Assembly: GCF_022559625.1 (NCBI RefSeq)
Contig: NZ_CP042288.1
Span: forward strand, 1,627,409 to 1,691,408
Length of the DNA stretch: 64,000 nucleotides
Reading direction: 5' to 3'
From: Aquisalinus flavus
GTDB taxonomy: Bacteria; Pseudomonadota; Alphaproteobacteria; Caulobacterales; Parvularculaceae
Below the pieces are notes generated by a model, which saw nothing but the letters and a program-made list of their open reading frames with translations, searched no databases and had not been told where the DNA came from. This document shows, in pieces, positions 1-8,462 of the stretch; positions within the stretch are counted from its first letter, which is position 1, and each line of letters starts with the position of its first letter. Position numbers and translations under genes: made by a program.

Positions 1-547
1 TCGGCAGCGGCGGCGCCGGCAGGGGCCCGAGATGGGCGAATCGCTTGAAACCGATGCGCACGCCCCCGGCCATCAGCGCCGACAAGGCGCCGGACGCCCC
101 GATCAGCAGGACATTCTCGCCGAGGCTGACGAAGACGAAGACAATGCCGCAGAACACTGCCGCGGTAAGGTAGAAGCTCAGGAAAACGATCAGCCCGCTT
201 GCCGTTTCTGCGCGGAAGCGAGAGGCCATCATCGTGCCGAAAATCAGCAGCCAGATACAGTTGAACCCGACATGGCCGAAATCGCCATGCAGGAAGGCAT
301 GGGTGACAAAGGTCATCAATTCATGGCCGAGCGCCAGCAGATTGTCCGGATCGGTCGAGGCCACCCGCCCCGGCACCACGGCAAAGAACCTGATCAGACC
401 CTCATAGAGACCGGCAGGGACCGCGAATCGCACCGCATAGACGGCAATATTGATCGCCAGCAGCACCAGGATCACCGGCGGGATCCCCGTCGGCGGCGTA
501 TAGGCAGGCTCGTGTCCGGCCATTCGGTGCATCTGCGAGGGTCTCAT
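1..547 (-). CDS. Rhomboid family intramembrane serine protease (partial, C-terminus off the left edge)
   Basis: Translating the minus strand from the ATG at 547 gives 182 residues that stay open to the window edge. The product has several hydrophobic segments, a HAFLHGDFGHVGFN stretch (about residues 83-96, the rhomboid HGxxxHxxxN region in TM2) and a GASG motif at 150-153, whose Ser152 fits the catalytic serine of the GxSG signature. The catalytic His of TM6 would lie beyond the edge. Rhomboids cleave transmembrane substrates within the lipid bilayer of the inner membrane. The start is backed by a GAAAGGTGG ribosome-binding sequence. It is divergent from the PilZ gene, with about 190 bp between them. 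The family call is secure; the substrate is unknown. Confidence 0.85.
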   Translation of the reverse strand, partial: MRPSQMHRMAGHEPAYTPPTGIPPVILVLLAINIAVYAVRFAVPAGLYEGLIRFFAVVPGRVASTDPDNLLALGHELMTFVTHAFLHGDFGHVGFNCIWLLIFGTMMASRFRAETASGLIVFLSFYLTAAVFCGIVFVFVSLGENVLLIGASGALSALMAGGVRIGFKRFAHLGPLPAPPLP

Positions 548-736
548 AGGCCACCTTTCATAACGGTGCCGCCATTTATGGGGGCATTGGCCAGCCCGGT
601 GCCTGCCTGTGCCAGAACGCAACAGACCTGCCCGGAGGGCCCGGACGCCAACAAATCTGCATCAGAATGAGGCTTGGCAAGCATTTCTTCACTTTAGAAG
701 GCTAAGTTTCCTGAACGAACAGGCAAGGGATTTCAC

Positions 737-1321
737 ATGCAAGCTCAGCAGGAACGCGCTCCTGAGACAAGCTCCATGCGGTCGAGTGTCACCGACAGGC
801 GGACCTACCGGCGTATCCGCCTGCCGCTCGATGCCCGTTTCCTCCTGAATGACGAGCGCGAGTTTCCGGCAAGACTGCGCACCATTTCCGCCGGCGAAGC
901 GGTGATCGAGTGCGAAGCCCCGGTGATGCGCGGCGACAAGGTTATTCTCTACATCGACCATATCGGTCGCATGGAAGGCATCGTGAAGGCGACGGCATCG
1001 AAAGCGATTCGCGTCTATTTCGACGTTCGCCGCTCGCGCCGGGCCCGCATGGCCGACACGCTGATTCGTCTCGTCAATCGCGGCACCCATGATTTCGAAC
1101 GCCGCCGCGCGATTCGCATCCGCCAGAACCGCGCCGCAAAGGCGGAACTGGAAGACGGCTCGACCGTGGATTGCCGCATCCTCGATATCTCGGTAACCGG
1201 CGCGTCCGTCGCGATCGACCCGAGACCCGACATTGGTTGTGTACTGGTAATCGGCAAGATGCGCGGCCGGGTCGTTCGCCATCATGAAACAGGGATTGGC
1301 CTGGAGTTTACCCGGGACTGA
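737..1321 (+). CDS. Tandem PilZ-domain protein (c-di-GMP effector candidate)
   Basis: 194 residues with two PilZ-like halves. The C-terminal half has an intact c-di-GMP signature: R123xxxR127 and D150-I-S152-V-T-G155. The N-terminal half keeps the arginine cluster (R21R22xxR25R26), but its second motif is T49-I-S51-A-G-E54, so the Asp and the last Gly of DxSxxG are missing. The likely picture is one binding and one degenerate domain, a common receptor layout. No signal peptide or TM segment is seen, so it should be cytosolic. An AAGGGA ribosome-binding site precedes the ATG; a second Met at residue 14 is possible. The next gene starts 20 bp downstream, suggesting co-transcription. Confidence 0.85.
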   Translation: MQAQQERAPETSSMRSSVTDRRTYRRIRLPLDARFLLNDEREFPARLRTISAGEAVIECEAPVMRGDKVILYIDHIGRMEGIVKATASKAIRVYFDVRRSRRARMADTLIRLVNRGTHDFERRRAIRIRQNRAAKAELEDGSTVDCRILDISVTGASVAIDPRPDIGCVLVIGKMRGRVVRHHETGIGLEFTRD

Positions 1322-1341
1322 ATGACAGGGATAAGTCGATA

Positions 1342-1881
1342 ATGCTCTCTACCGACAATTGGTGCATCAAGGTGGCAGAACGGGTTTACGGACCCTACTC
1401 AACCGACCAGCTCGAGACCTTCGCCGAGCAGGGCCGCCTCGGCCCGCAATCGCTCGTCGCACCGGCGGGCGGAAAGATGTGGCGCGCCGCCAAGCAATAT
1501 CCGAATATCGCCGAGATTCTCGAAGGCGGCCGGACCGAAACCATCACGGCCGAACAGGTCGCCAGGTCGATCCACAAGAAACCGGGCGAGCGCGAAGACC
1601 CGGAGATCGCCAACTTCCTGGTGATCTTCGACGTCGTCTCCGGCGCCGCCAGCAGGCTGGAACATGTAATTCGCAATCTCGGCCCGGCCTTCCGCGTCAC
1701 GGATAATGTCTGGGCCGTGTCCAGCGACCAGACCCTGATGGGCCTGAAAAACCTGCTGACCCCGCATCTGCAGGTGCGCGAGCCGGTCTTCATTGTCGAC
1801 TCGACCCGCGGCCGCAGCATCTGGCAGAATTTCCCGCCGGAACAGCATTCCAAGATGATCAAGGCCTGGTTGCCGCGCTAG
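1342..1881 (+). CDS. GYF_2 (DUF4339) domain protein with a Cas2/SinR-like C-terminal domain
   Basis: 179 residues. Residues 6-58 match the GYF_2 pattern (W7, VYGPY at 15-19, L33, a W at 47), a small module usually thought to bind peptides. Residues 91-163 read like the short ferredoxin-fold proteins of the Cas2/SinR type: a hydrophobic first strand ending in Asp (NFLVIFD97), a helix with an LG-x-A/W turn, a strand (NVWAVSS), a helix (LKNLLTPHL), then FIVDS and a terminal IWQNF. This second assignment is by eye and is the less certain part. There is no cas gene nearby, so a CRISPR role is unlikely. It lies 20 bp after the PilZ gene and is probably in the same operon. Function unknown. Confidence 0.6.
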   Translation: MLSTDNWCIKVAERVYGPYSTDQLETFAEQGRLGPQSLVAPAGGKMWRAAKQYPNIAEILEGGRTETITAEQVARSIHKKPGEREDPEIANFLVIFDVVSGAASRLEHVIRNLGPAFRVTDNVWAVSSDQTLMGLKNLLTPHLQVREPVFIVDSTRGRSIWQNFPPEQHSKMIKAWLPR

Positions 1882-2296
1882 CCGCCAGCCGGCAACGCAT
1901 TTCCCGATGAAGACTGGCCAGTTGAGCTGGGCCATGTTCTACGCCGTGAGCAGCGCGATGAGCAATCGGTTTGTATACCGAGTTTCAACCCCTTGGTAAG
2001 ACTTTGTTAACGACTAAAAAACTTTTGTCAAACACGCCGGCCTGCTATCGCCAGGCCGGGTGATCTGAAGTAGTATCAAGGGGATGATTGATTCGGTTTC
2101 AGGTTAGCTCTGATGGTGGGATATACCAACATATTCCACCGCCCCGCCGGGGAAAGCCGGCCTGCTCCCTACTTCCCGTTATTTTCCATATTATCTGATA
2201 GTTCGTATGCTGATGGTTCCCGTGATGATTGTCCGGGTACTTTTGGCAGGCGGTCGCATTTCGCCTTTCCACCAGCCAGCCCCAAGGAGGTCAGTC
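1882..2296. other. 415-bp intergenic region / structured leader upstream of phoH
   Basis: No convincing gene. It carries three stem-loops: CCGGCCTG/CAGGCCGG at 2037-2059 (8 bp, 7-nt loop), GGTGGGATAT/ATATTCCACC at 2115-2140 (10 bp with one G-U, 6-nt loop) and GCCGG/CCGGC near 2146-2161. An 11-bp direct repeat (GCCGGCCTGCT) occurs at 2036 and 2156. The segment around 1990-2035 is A+T-rich and could hold a promoter. A perfect AAGGAGG ribosome-binding site sits at 2284-2290. The hairpins are either a structured 5' leader of phoH or an unannotated small RNA. Confidence 0.4.
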
Positions 2297-3091
2297 ATGG
2301 GAAAACGTGCTGCACGCAAATCGACGAAACGTCTCGCCAGGGAAACCCTGGACACTTACGACTATCACGGAGGTAACGTCCAGCCGTTGTTCGATACCGA
2401 CTGGTCACCTATGGAGGAAGAGACCGAGACGATGCAGCCACACCCGGGGGCGCGAAAACCGGAAACAAAATATCGAAAGAACCTCAGGCCACAGAACGAA
2501 TCGCAGCGCCTGTTCATGGAAGCCCTGAACGACCACTCCCTCGTCGTCGCCTCAGGCCCTGCAGGCACCGGCAAGACCTATGTCGCCATCGCCAAGGCGG
2601 TCGAGGCGCTTGAAGCCGGCGAGGTCACCCGCATTGTCCTGTCCCGCCCGGCCGTCGAAGCGGGCGAAAGCCTCGGCTTCCTGCCCGGCGACATGGAGGA
2701 AAAACTCTCCCCCTATCTGCGCCCGCTCTATGATGCACTGACGGACCGGCTCTCTGGCCGGCGGCTGAAGGCGCTGCTAGCCGAGGGCGTGATCGAGATC
2801 GCGCCGATTGCCTATATGCGTGGCCGTACGCTGAACAATGCCTTCGTCGTCATCGACGAGGCGCAGAACTGCACCTATGGCCAGTTGAAGATGCTGCTGA
2901 CCCGCCTCGGCTGGTCATCGACCATGGTCATCACCGGCGACCCGGAGCAATCCGATCTGTTGCCGGGCATGTCCGGCCTGTCCGATATCTCGGCCAAGCT
3001 CGATACGCTCGACAGCGTCTCGGTGATCAAGTTCAACGAGAAGGACGTGGTGCGCCACCCGCTGGTCGCGGAAATGATCGGCGTCCTCTAA
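2297..3091 (+). CDS. PhoH family ATPase
   Basis: 264 residues from the ATG at 2297, chosen because AAGGAGG lies 6 bp upstream; a longer in-frame extension to 2207 lacks a site. Walker A is GPAGTGKT at residues 87-94 and Walker B is VVIDEAQ at 184-190, followed by a TGDPEQ motif; the order is that of the PhoH-like P-loop ATPases related to helicase superfamily I. The first 60 residues are charged and probably disordered. PhoH proteins are linked to RNA metabolism and stress, but this copy lacks the ybeY/corC neighbours of the usual alphaproteobacterial phoH operon, so it is probably the stand-alone paralogue. An intrinsic terminator follows. Confidence 0.88.
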   Translation: MGKRAARKSTKRLARETLDTYDYHGGNVQPLFDTDWSPMEEETETMQPHPGARKPETKYRKNLRPQNESQRLFMEALNDHSLVVASGPAGTGKTYVAIAKAVEALEAGEVTRIVLSRPAVEAGESLGFLPGDMEEKLSPYLRPLYDALTDRLSGRRLKALLAEGVIEIAPIAYMRGRTLNNAFVVIDEAQNCTYGQLKMLLTRLGWSSTMVITGDPEQSDLLPGMSGLSDISAKLDTLDSVSVIKFNEKDVVRHPLVAEMIGVL

Positions 3092-3114
3092 GGCGCTTGC
3101 CCGTGTGAAGGATC

Positions 3115-3151
3115 AGAGCCCCGTAGCCTGCTGCGGGGCTCTTTGCTTTTT
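3115..3151 (+). terminator. Rho-independent terminator of phoH
   Basis: Perfect 9-bp inverted repeat AGAGCCCCG (3115-3123) / CGGGGCTCT (3134-3142) with a 10-nt loop, followed by a T-rich tract (TTTGCTTTTTG). It lies 24 bp after the phoH stop codon. Confidence 0.88.
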
Positions 3152-3231
3152 GTATGGCTCTTTCCCTTCGCCTGCCCGGAGGGTTATGCTAGGAAGCGGA
3201 AGGCTCGACAGGACAAGGCGACAGGCAGGGC

Positions 3232-3990
3232 ATGAGCAACAGCTACGGTTTCGGCGGCGACGAGATCAAGGAAGAATCATCCTGGCGCTATCCGCTGGTG
3301 ATTTTCTTCTCGACATTGATTCTCTGCGCGATCTTTCTCTATCACTATGTCGGCCCGGGATATGACGAGATCCAGGGCACGACGCCGAAGCCGACCATCA
3401 GCGAGGAACAGATTTCCCTGACAGTCGGCGATGTCGCCTTCCAGGTGCCTGCCAACTATACCGTCTATCCGCGCGACCGGCGCGGCGGCGCGCGTGATTC
3501 GCTGACGCTCTATGCCCTGTGGCCGACAATGAATGGCTACACCCCGGCGCGGCGCTCTGAATTCATCGACAATGACCCGGATACCCGCCGCATCGACATC
3601 ATTGTCGACCAGCGCAGTTCAGTCTTCTCCGAGGAACGCCGGCTGGAAACCCTCTACCTGCCCCACACCGTCGACAAGGCCGGGCAGCAATCGGATTACG
3701 GGCTGGTGAAATTCGAGTTCAAGAGCGGCGGCGGCGGCGAGGACATGCAGACCAATGGCTATAGCGACAAGGACATGTTCGTGACCGAGGATGCCGATGG
3801 CGGCACGATCGTCATTTTCTGCTTCAAGGAGCACGAGATCAACGTGATCCCGCCGGAATGCTGGCGCGAATTCGATTTCTCCGAAGGCACCACGGTGCGC
3901 TTCCTGTTCAAGAAGGCCTATCTGCCGGAGTGGCAGAAGATCAACGCCGAGGTTCAGCGCTTCCTTTACGGTATCGCCGATATCGGCTGA
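3232..3990 (+). CDS. Hypothetical protein with one N-terminal membrane anchor
   Basis: 252 residues. A single hydrophobic segment spans about residues 19-40, leaving a roughly 210-residue soluble domain that should face the periplasm. That domain begins with a pattern (ISLTVGDVAFQVPANYTVYP) typical of a secreted beta-rich fold and contains one CFKEHE...PPECW segment with two cysteines about 15 residues apart, which could form a disulfide. I recognise no family. The gene has its own upstream space after the phoH terminator. Its last 25 bp overlap the convergent membrane-protein gene on the other strand. Confidence 0.75.
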   Translation: MSNSYGFGGDEIKEESSWRYPLVIFFSTLILCAIFLYHYVGPGYDEIQGTTPKPTISEEQISLTVGDVAFQVPANYTVYPRDRRGGARDSLTLYALWPTMNGYTPARRSEFIDNDPDTRRIDIIVDQRSSVFSEERRLETLYLPHTVDKAGQQSDYGLVKFEFKSGGGGEDMQTNGYSDKDMFVTEDADGGTIVIFCFKEHEINVIPPECWREFDFSEGTTVRFLFKKAYLPEWQKINAEVQRFLYGIADIG

Positions 3991-5447
3991 CGTTCGGACG
4001 CGCGCACGATGCTGCGCAGCAGGATGCCGAGACAATGCCCCATGCCGAGGGCGAGAACGGCTTCCCCGAGGATCATGACGATACCCGTCACGCCGAGGCC
4101 TGTCTCCGGCACGAGAACCGCGAGGCAGACCAGCAGGAAGGATGCCGCAAGCACGGACACAGCGCCCGCCGGCAGGCCGGCGGCAACGGCCCGGACCATC
4201 AGTTCCTTGCCCCTCGCCCGCTTTTCTACCTCACGGCGCCAGACGATTGCCTGGCGCAGCAGGGCGAAGACAATGATCAGGTGAACCGGACCGGCAAGAT
4301 GGGTCGGCACATGATTACCCGGAATGAGAGCGAACGGAATCGTCGCCAGCATCAGCGGGACGAAGACCAGCAGGCTCGTGCGGAATGACATGGTCGTCAC
4401 CATCAGAACAGCAAACAGGCCTGCGCCAAGGGCGATCAAGACGGCCACTGCCAGCATCGGGTTGCCAGCCTGGCCTGCCGCCAGAATGTCAGGTCGCAGC
4501 GACAGCATCATGGCACCCAGGAGGCCCGCAGCGGCGAGGATTGCGCCCGGCACCACCGGTCTGACACGACCGAGCAGGCGCGCGGAAACAATCCCCGCCG
4601 CGAACCAGCTGCGGTCGGCTGACCGCGAAATCCGTTCCGGCAGTGGCAGCAGCGACAGGAGCGCCAGGGAGATCACCATGACGCCGCCAGCAAAGGCCGC
4701 CAGCATCAGCGGCATGGCGCCAAAGCCATAGGGTCCGTCGCTCAGCGGCAGCATGGGTGGCTGCCCGAGGACCGCCCCGGCGAGGCTGAACAGCGTCGCG
4801 ACCAGGACCAGGCAGACCAGTTGCCGCGCCAGCCGGTTCGCGGTCAGGGCTGCCGCGAGGCGCAGGCCGTCACGCTTTGCCAGCCGGTCGGCGAAGCCCT
4901 CGGCTGCATAAACGGACGCCATGACCGCAAGCGAAAGGCACAACCATACGAGGCCAAGGCCCGACGGCTCCCAGCCGGCGCCGTTCTTGCCCGACCATAC
5001 GACCAGCGCCACGCAGCCCGCCACGGCAGGCACAAGCCCGACGATCGCCATCAGGATGGCGGCACGTCCGGCATATCGCCCGAACCACACGACGGCGATG
5101 GCGATCAGGCCGCCGACCGAGAAAGCCAGGCGGGTCGCCGGATCGGGCGCTATCGCCGAGGCACCAAGGGCACAGGCCAGCAGTATACCGAGGAGCGGCA
5201 GGCGCCAGCGGCCCGCTGGCGGGAACAGGCCGGCGAGACCCAGAAGAAGTCCGGTCAGGCCAAGCGCCTTCAACGCCGCGAACAGCGCGTCGGCGCCAGC
5301 CACTGCATCAATGGCGGCAGGATCGCCGGACGTCAGCAGCACCGCGATGGTACAGCCGGCAAGCAACAGGGTCAGGAAAGGGCGCTGGACGATGAAAGGC
5401 CCTGGCGGGCCGAGATGAAAGGAGGTATCGGGGCGGCCGTCAGCCAT
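3966..5447 (-). CDS. Polytopic membrane protein of unknown function
   Basis: About 493 residues from the ATG at 5447; an upstream ATG at 5474 is equally possible and neither has a strong ribosome-binding site. Hydrophobic segments run almost throughout and suggest 12-13 transmembrane helices, with a basic loop (WRREVEKRARGKE) before the last two or three. No transporter signature or catalytic motif was recognised. The 3' end overlaps the convergent gene by 25 bp. Codon use is the normal G+C-rich pattern. Confidence 0.65.
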   Translation of the reverse strand: MADGRPDTSFHLGPPGPFIVQRPFLTLLLAGCTIAVLLTSGDPAAIDAVAGADALFAALKALGLTGLLLGLAGLFPPAGRWRLPLLGILLACALGASAIAPDPATRLAFSVGGLIAIAVVWFGRYAGRAAILMAIVGLVPAVAGCVALVVWSGKNGAGWEPSGLGLVWLCLSLAVMASVYAAEGFADRLAKRDGLRLAAALTANRLARQLVCLVLVATLFSLAGAVLGQPPMLPLSDGPYGFGAMPLMLAAFAGGVMVISLALLSLLPLPERISRSADRSWFAAGIVSARLLGRVRPVVPGAILAAAGLLGAMMLSLRPDILAAGQAGNPMLAVAVLIALGAGLFAVLMVTTMSFRTSLLVFVPLMLATIPFALIPGNHVPTHLAGPVHLIIVFALLRQAIVWRREVEKRARGKELMVRAVAAGLPAGAVSVLAASFLLVCLAVLVPETGLGVTGIVMILGEAVLALGMGHCLGILLRSIVRASERQPISAIP

Positions 5448-5494
5448 GGAAGGCCCCGCACGTATGCGTGGCACTCAACCGGTCCGACCGTGCC

Positions 5495-5710
5495 CTATCC
5501 TTGCGGCAGATCGATTTCAAGAATCGCCATGTTGAAGTCATAGGAGACTTCCCCTTCGTCCTCGTCCTTGAACAGGACGCCGATAAACTCATCACCGATA
5601 TATACTTCGGCTGAGTCGTCCTTGTTTGCTCTGTCCCGGACGGATAAATTCTCGTCATTGAAACGGCGACGCAGATAAAGCTGCAACTTGGCGATTTCTG
5701 TCTCTTGCAT
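5495..5710 (-). CDS. DUF3126 family protein
   Basis: 71 residues from the ATG at 5710, which has GGAG about 9 bp upstream; an ATG ten codons earlier has no such site. The sequence matches the small alphaproteobacterial DUF3126 family: an N-terminal helix (EIAKLQLYLRRRF), then DDSAEVYIGDEFIGVLFKDEDEGE and a final NMAILEIDL strand. Proteins of this family are short, acidic and cytosolic with no known function. Alternative starts would only add an N-terminal tail. Confidence 0.85.
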   Translation of the reverse strand: MQETEIAKLQLYLRRRFNDENLSVRDRANKDDSAEVYIGDEFIGVLFKDEDEGEVSYDFNMAILEIDLPQG

Positions 5711-5826
5711 GATCCCGTTCTCCGCGGCGTTGTTACGCAACCTGTTTGTCTTTGTGGCCCGGTCGCGTCAGGCTAATAGCTAGCACGACGGCCCTGAATG
5801 TCGATGATCAACCCTTGGAGCATGTA

Positions 5827-6330
5827 ATGCCCCCGATGAACACCCCCGCCCTTGCCGGTTTCGCCGCGCTTTTGCTGACCCTCGCCGCCTGCTCGGGGCC
5901 GGATCAGCCCGAGATTCACCGGACGGAAGCGGTTGCCGCCGGCGATGTCGCCATCAGTGGCAGCTGGGTCCGCGCTGTCGGCGAGGGCGTGCGCATGTCC
6001 GCCGCCTATGGCACGATTAGCAATCAGGGCGATGAGCCGGACAGGATCGTGTCGCTGGCAAGCCCGATTGCCGAGGTGGTGGAACTGCATGAATCGATCG
6101 AGCAGGACGGGCGATCCATGATGCGTCCGGTGAACGGCCTCGAGATACCGGCAGGCGATGAAGTCATTCTCGAACCGGGCGGCTATCACGTCATGCTGAT
6201 CGGTGTTGCGGGCCCCCTCGTCGAAGGCGAGACCTATGACATCACCATCACTTTCGAGAAGGCCGGTGACCTGAGCGTGCCGATGATGGCGATGTCGGGC
6301 AAGAGCGCCATGACCCATGTGGGGCATTAG
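5827..6330 (+). CDS. PCu(A)C copper chaperone lipoprotein
   Basis: 167 residues. A signal peptide ends in the lipobox LTLAAC (Cys22), so it should be lipid-anchored. The metal motif of the PCu(A)C family, H(M)x10Mx21HxM, is complete: His88, Met99, His121 and Met123. Such proteins bind Cu(I) in the periplasm and deliver it to cytochrome oxidase assembly factors or buffer copper. The ATG at 5827 has GGAG 6 bp upstream, which excludes the longer in-frame extension to 5746. No oxidase or Sco gene lies nearby. Confidence 0.9.
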   Translation: MPPMNTPALAGFAALLLTLAACSGPDQPEIHRTEAVAAGDVAISGSWVRAVGEGVRMSAAYGTISNQGDEPDRIVSLASPIAEVVELHESIEQDGRSMMRPVNGLEIPAGDEVILEPGGYHVMLIGVAGPLVEGETYDITITFEKAGDLSVPMMAMSGKSAMTHVGH

Positions 6331-6549
6331 AGACACGCAACAGGGACCAGGCATGGATGACGAAATTTTAAGGCGCGTCATTCCTCCCGGCACGATGTTC
6401 TGTAAGCCGCTAAGGGCGGGGCTTACCGGGAAATAAGACGGGTTCGCCACATTTTCGGCACGGGATCGGCATTTGCATGCGTCGATTCGTTTTGTTAGCG
6501 GGACTCTGCCGCCGACCGTCGGAGCGGCACAAAATTAGGAGAAAACTTG

Positions 6550-6942
6550 ATGATTTCATCCCTGAAAAAGGCTCTTGCCGGAACCGCCGCCGCTGCCCTT
6601 ATGCTCGCCGGCGCAACGCCCGCTTTCGCCCAGGAAGCTCAATCCGCACCAGGCGCCCTGCAGCAGCAGATGGCTGAAGCAAAACCGGTGACGGACGACG
6701 AGATCGAAACCTTTATCACGGTGACCATGGAAGTGCAGACCATTGTCCAGCAATGGCAACCAAAGCTGGAGGAAGCGCAAGGCACGGAAAAAGCTGCCAC
6801 GGTCCAGCAGGAAATGCAGGCCGAACTGAAATCCGCCGTCGAGGACGAAGGCATGACGGCCGAGCGCTACAACCAGATTTATGCGATGGCGAGCCAGGAT
6901 GAAGCCCTTGCCACTCGTATTCAGGAAGCAGCGGAAAGCTGA
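6550..6942 (+). CDS. DUF4168 domain secreted protein
   Basis: 130 residues with a clear Sec signal peptide (basic MISSLKKA, a hydrophobic core, cleavage after AFA near residue 28). The mature part is a short, helical, Glu/Gln-rich domain (VTDDEIETFITVTMEVQTI ... AERYNQIYAMASQDEALATRI) typical of DUF4168, a periplasmic family of unknown function. AGGAG lies 8-9 bp before the ATG. The 219 bp upstream contain a 7-bp stem-loop (GTAAGCC/GGCTTAC, 6402-6426) without a T tract. Confidence 0.8.
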   Translation: MISSLKKALAGTAAAALMLAGATPAFAQEAQSAPGALQQQMAEAKPVTDDEIETFITVTMEVQTIVQQWQPKLEEAQGTEKAATVQQEMQAELKSAVEDEGMTAERYNQIYAMASQDEALATRIQEAAES

Positions 6943-6948
6943 TGACGA

Positions 6949-7887
6949 TCAGTCAGGGATCGGAATGAATTCCTGATCATCCCCCGGGGGCAGGGTGAAC
7001 AAGCCCTCCCCCCATTTTCCGGCACGCCATTCCTCGCGCGCATGCTCAATCTTCTCCTGCGAGGACGAGACGAGATTCCACCAGATATGCCGCGGACCGT
7101 CCAGCGTCGCCCCGCCAAACAGCATCAGCCGCGCGCCCTGCTCGCCGGCACTGACCGAAATGGCATCGCCTGGCCTGAAAATCAGCATACGGGATTTCTC
7201 ATACGAAACGCCCTCTACGCTGATCTCCCCCTCGACGATATAGATACCTCTATCCTCGTGATTGTCCGGCAGCGGCAGCGTCGCCCCCGGTTTCAGCGCG
7301 GCATCGACATAGAATGTCTCCGACAGCATTTTCGCCGGGGCGCTCGCGCCATAGGCATCGCCGAGGATGATCCGCAGTGACTTGTCACTGTCTTCGACCA
7401 TGGGCAAGTCGGCCTTTGCCACATGCTCGAAGGCGGGCGCGACGTCTTCCTTGTCCGATGGCAGCGCCAGCCAGGTCTGGATCCCCGACAGCGGCGCGGC
7501 TGCAGCGTCGCGGAAATCAGCCGGCGACCGCTCCGAATGGGTGATGCCCCGCCCGGCCAGCATCCAGTTGACCGCGCCCGGCTCGATATCGAGCGCGGTG
7601 CCCAGTGAATCGCGATGGGTGATCTTGCCGTCAAACAGATAGGTCACCGTGCCGAGGCCGATATGCGGGTGCGGCCGGACATCGAGGCCCTTGCCCGCCG
7701 GAAAGGTGGCCGGTCCCATCTGGTCGAAAAACACGAACGGGCCGACCAGCCGGCGCTTGGCGACCGGCAGGGCGCGGCGCACCTCGAACCCGCCAATGTC
7801 GCGGGCGCGCGGCACGATCACCAGTTCCAGGCTTTCGGGCTGCGGGGTGTCTTCGTCATAGGGTTGCAGGTCTTTATGTCGGCTCAT
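6949..7887 (-). CDS. Pirin family protein
   Basis: 312 residues, the usual length for bacterial pirins. The N-terminal cupin carries the metal-binding signature HPHIGLGTVTYL (two His near residue 72), followed by a His/Glu further on (ITHSERSP) and a second cupin-like C-terminal half (GEISVEGVSYEKSRMLIFRPGD, then a FGGATLDGPRHIWWNLVSSS stretch). Pirins are iron-containing cytosolic proteins; some show quercetinase activity and some bind regulatory partners, but the role here cannot be read from context. It is convergent with the DUF4168 gene, 6 bp away. Confidence 0.92.
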   Translation of the reverse strand: MSRHKDLQPYDEDTPQPESLELVIVPRARDIGGFEVRRALPVAKRRLVGPFVFFDQMGPATFPAGKGLDVRPHPHIGLGTVTYLFDGKITHRDSLGTALDIEPGAVNWMLAGRGITHSERSPADFRDAAAAPLSGIQTWLALPSDKEDVAPAFEHVAKADLPMVEDSDKSLRIILGDAYGASAPAKMLSETFYVDAALKPGATLPLPDNHEDRGIYIVEGEISVEGVSYEKSRMLIFRPGDAISVSAGEQGARLMLFGGATLDGPRHIWWNLVSSSQEKIEHAREEWRAGKWGEGLFTLPPGDDQEFIPIPD

Positions 7888-7915
7888 CGCCCTCTCCTCT
7901 CCAACCCTCGGGGGC

Positions 7916-8398
7916 CTATTGCGGGGTTTTCGCCGCCTTCATTGCTTTCAGCTTTGCCTTCAACCACGACGGCTTCGGCGTGATCACGAAGCCGAATGAG
8001 ACGCAGCCTTCTTTCGTGCGCACATGGTGATGGATGCGGTGCGCCTCGACGATGCGGTTCAGATACGGCCAGTCAGGCAGCTTCATCCTGATGCGCTGGT
8101 GCACGATCATGTCGTGGAAGATGAAATAGATCAGCCCATAGGCGGTGATGCCGATCCCGACTGGCAAGGCCCAGGACCACACATGCACGCCGATCCAGAT
8201 CAGCGCGATCGCGGGCAGCGCGAACAGGAAGGCGAACCAGTCATTTTTTTCCATCACCTGGTCCGGCCGCTTGACGTGATGATCCTTGTGCAGGAACCAC
8301 ATCGGCCCGTGCATCAGATATTTGTGGGCGAGCCACGCGCCGCCTTCCATGGCGAGCACGGTGCCGAGAAACAGCAGGATTTTCAGGGCAAGGATCAT
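7916..8398 (-). CDS. crtZ: Beta-carotene hydroxylase (CrtZ type)
   Basis: 160 residues, four membrane segments and the eight-histidine di-iron set of the fatty acid hydroxylase/CrtZ family: HKYLMH, HKDHH, HDMIVH and HRIHHH. The end of the protein (KEGCVSFGFV) is also typical of CrtZ. The enzyme adds hydroxyl groups to the beta-ionone rings of beta-carotene to give zeaxanthin, or acts in astaxanthin synthesis. No other carotenoid gene lies in the window, so the pathway genes must be elsewhere. The ribosome-binding site is weak. Confidence 0.92.
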   Translation of the reverse strand: MILALKILLFLGTVLAMEGGAWLAHKYLMHGPMWFLHKDHHVKRPDQVMEKNDWFAFLFALPAIALIWIGVHVWSWALPVGIGITAYGLIYFIFHDMIVHQRIRMKLPDWPYLNRIVEAHRIHHHVRTKEGCVSFGFVITPKPSWLKAKLKAMKAAKTPQ

Positions 8399-8462
8399 GG
8401 CCGACAGTCTACCGGTATCGCCAATCGCTCACAAGCTGGATGATTGCCGCAGCTACTGCCGC

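Noticed and set aside
1342-1881. A CRISPR adaptation gene (cas2)
   Set aside because: Only the fold resembles Cas2; there are no repeats, no cas1 and the protein carries a GYF_2 domain.
6402-6426. A terminator after the copper chaperone gene
   Set aside because: The 7-bp stem lacks a following T tract; kept only as a note in the DUF4168 entry.
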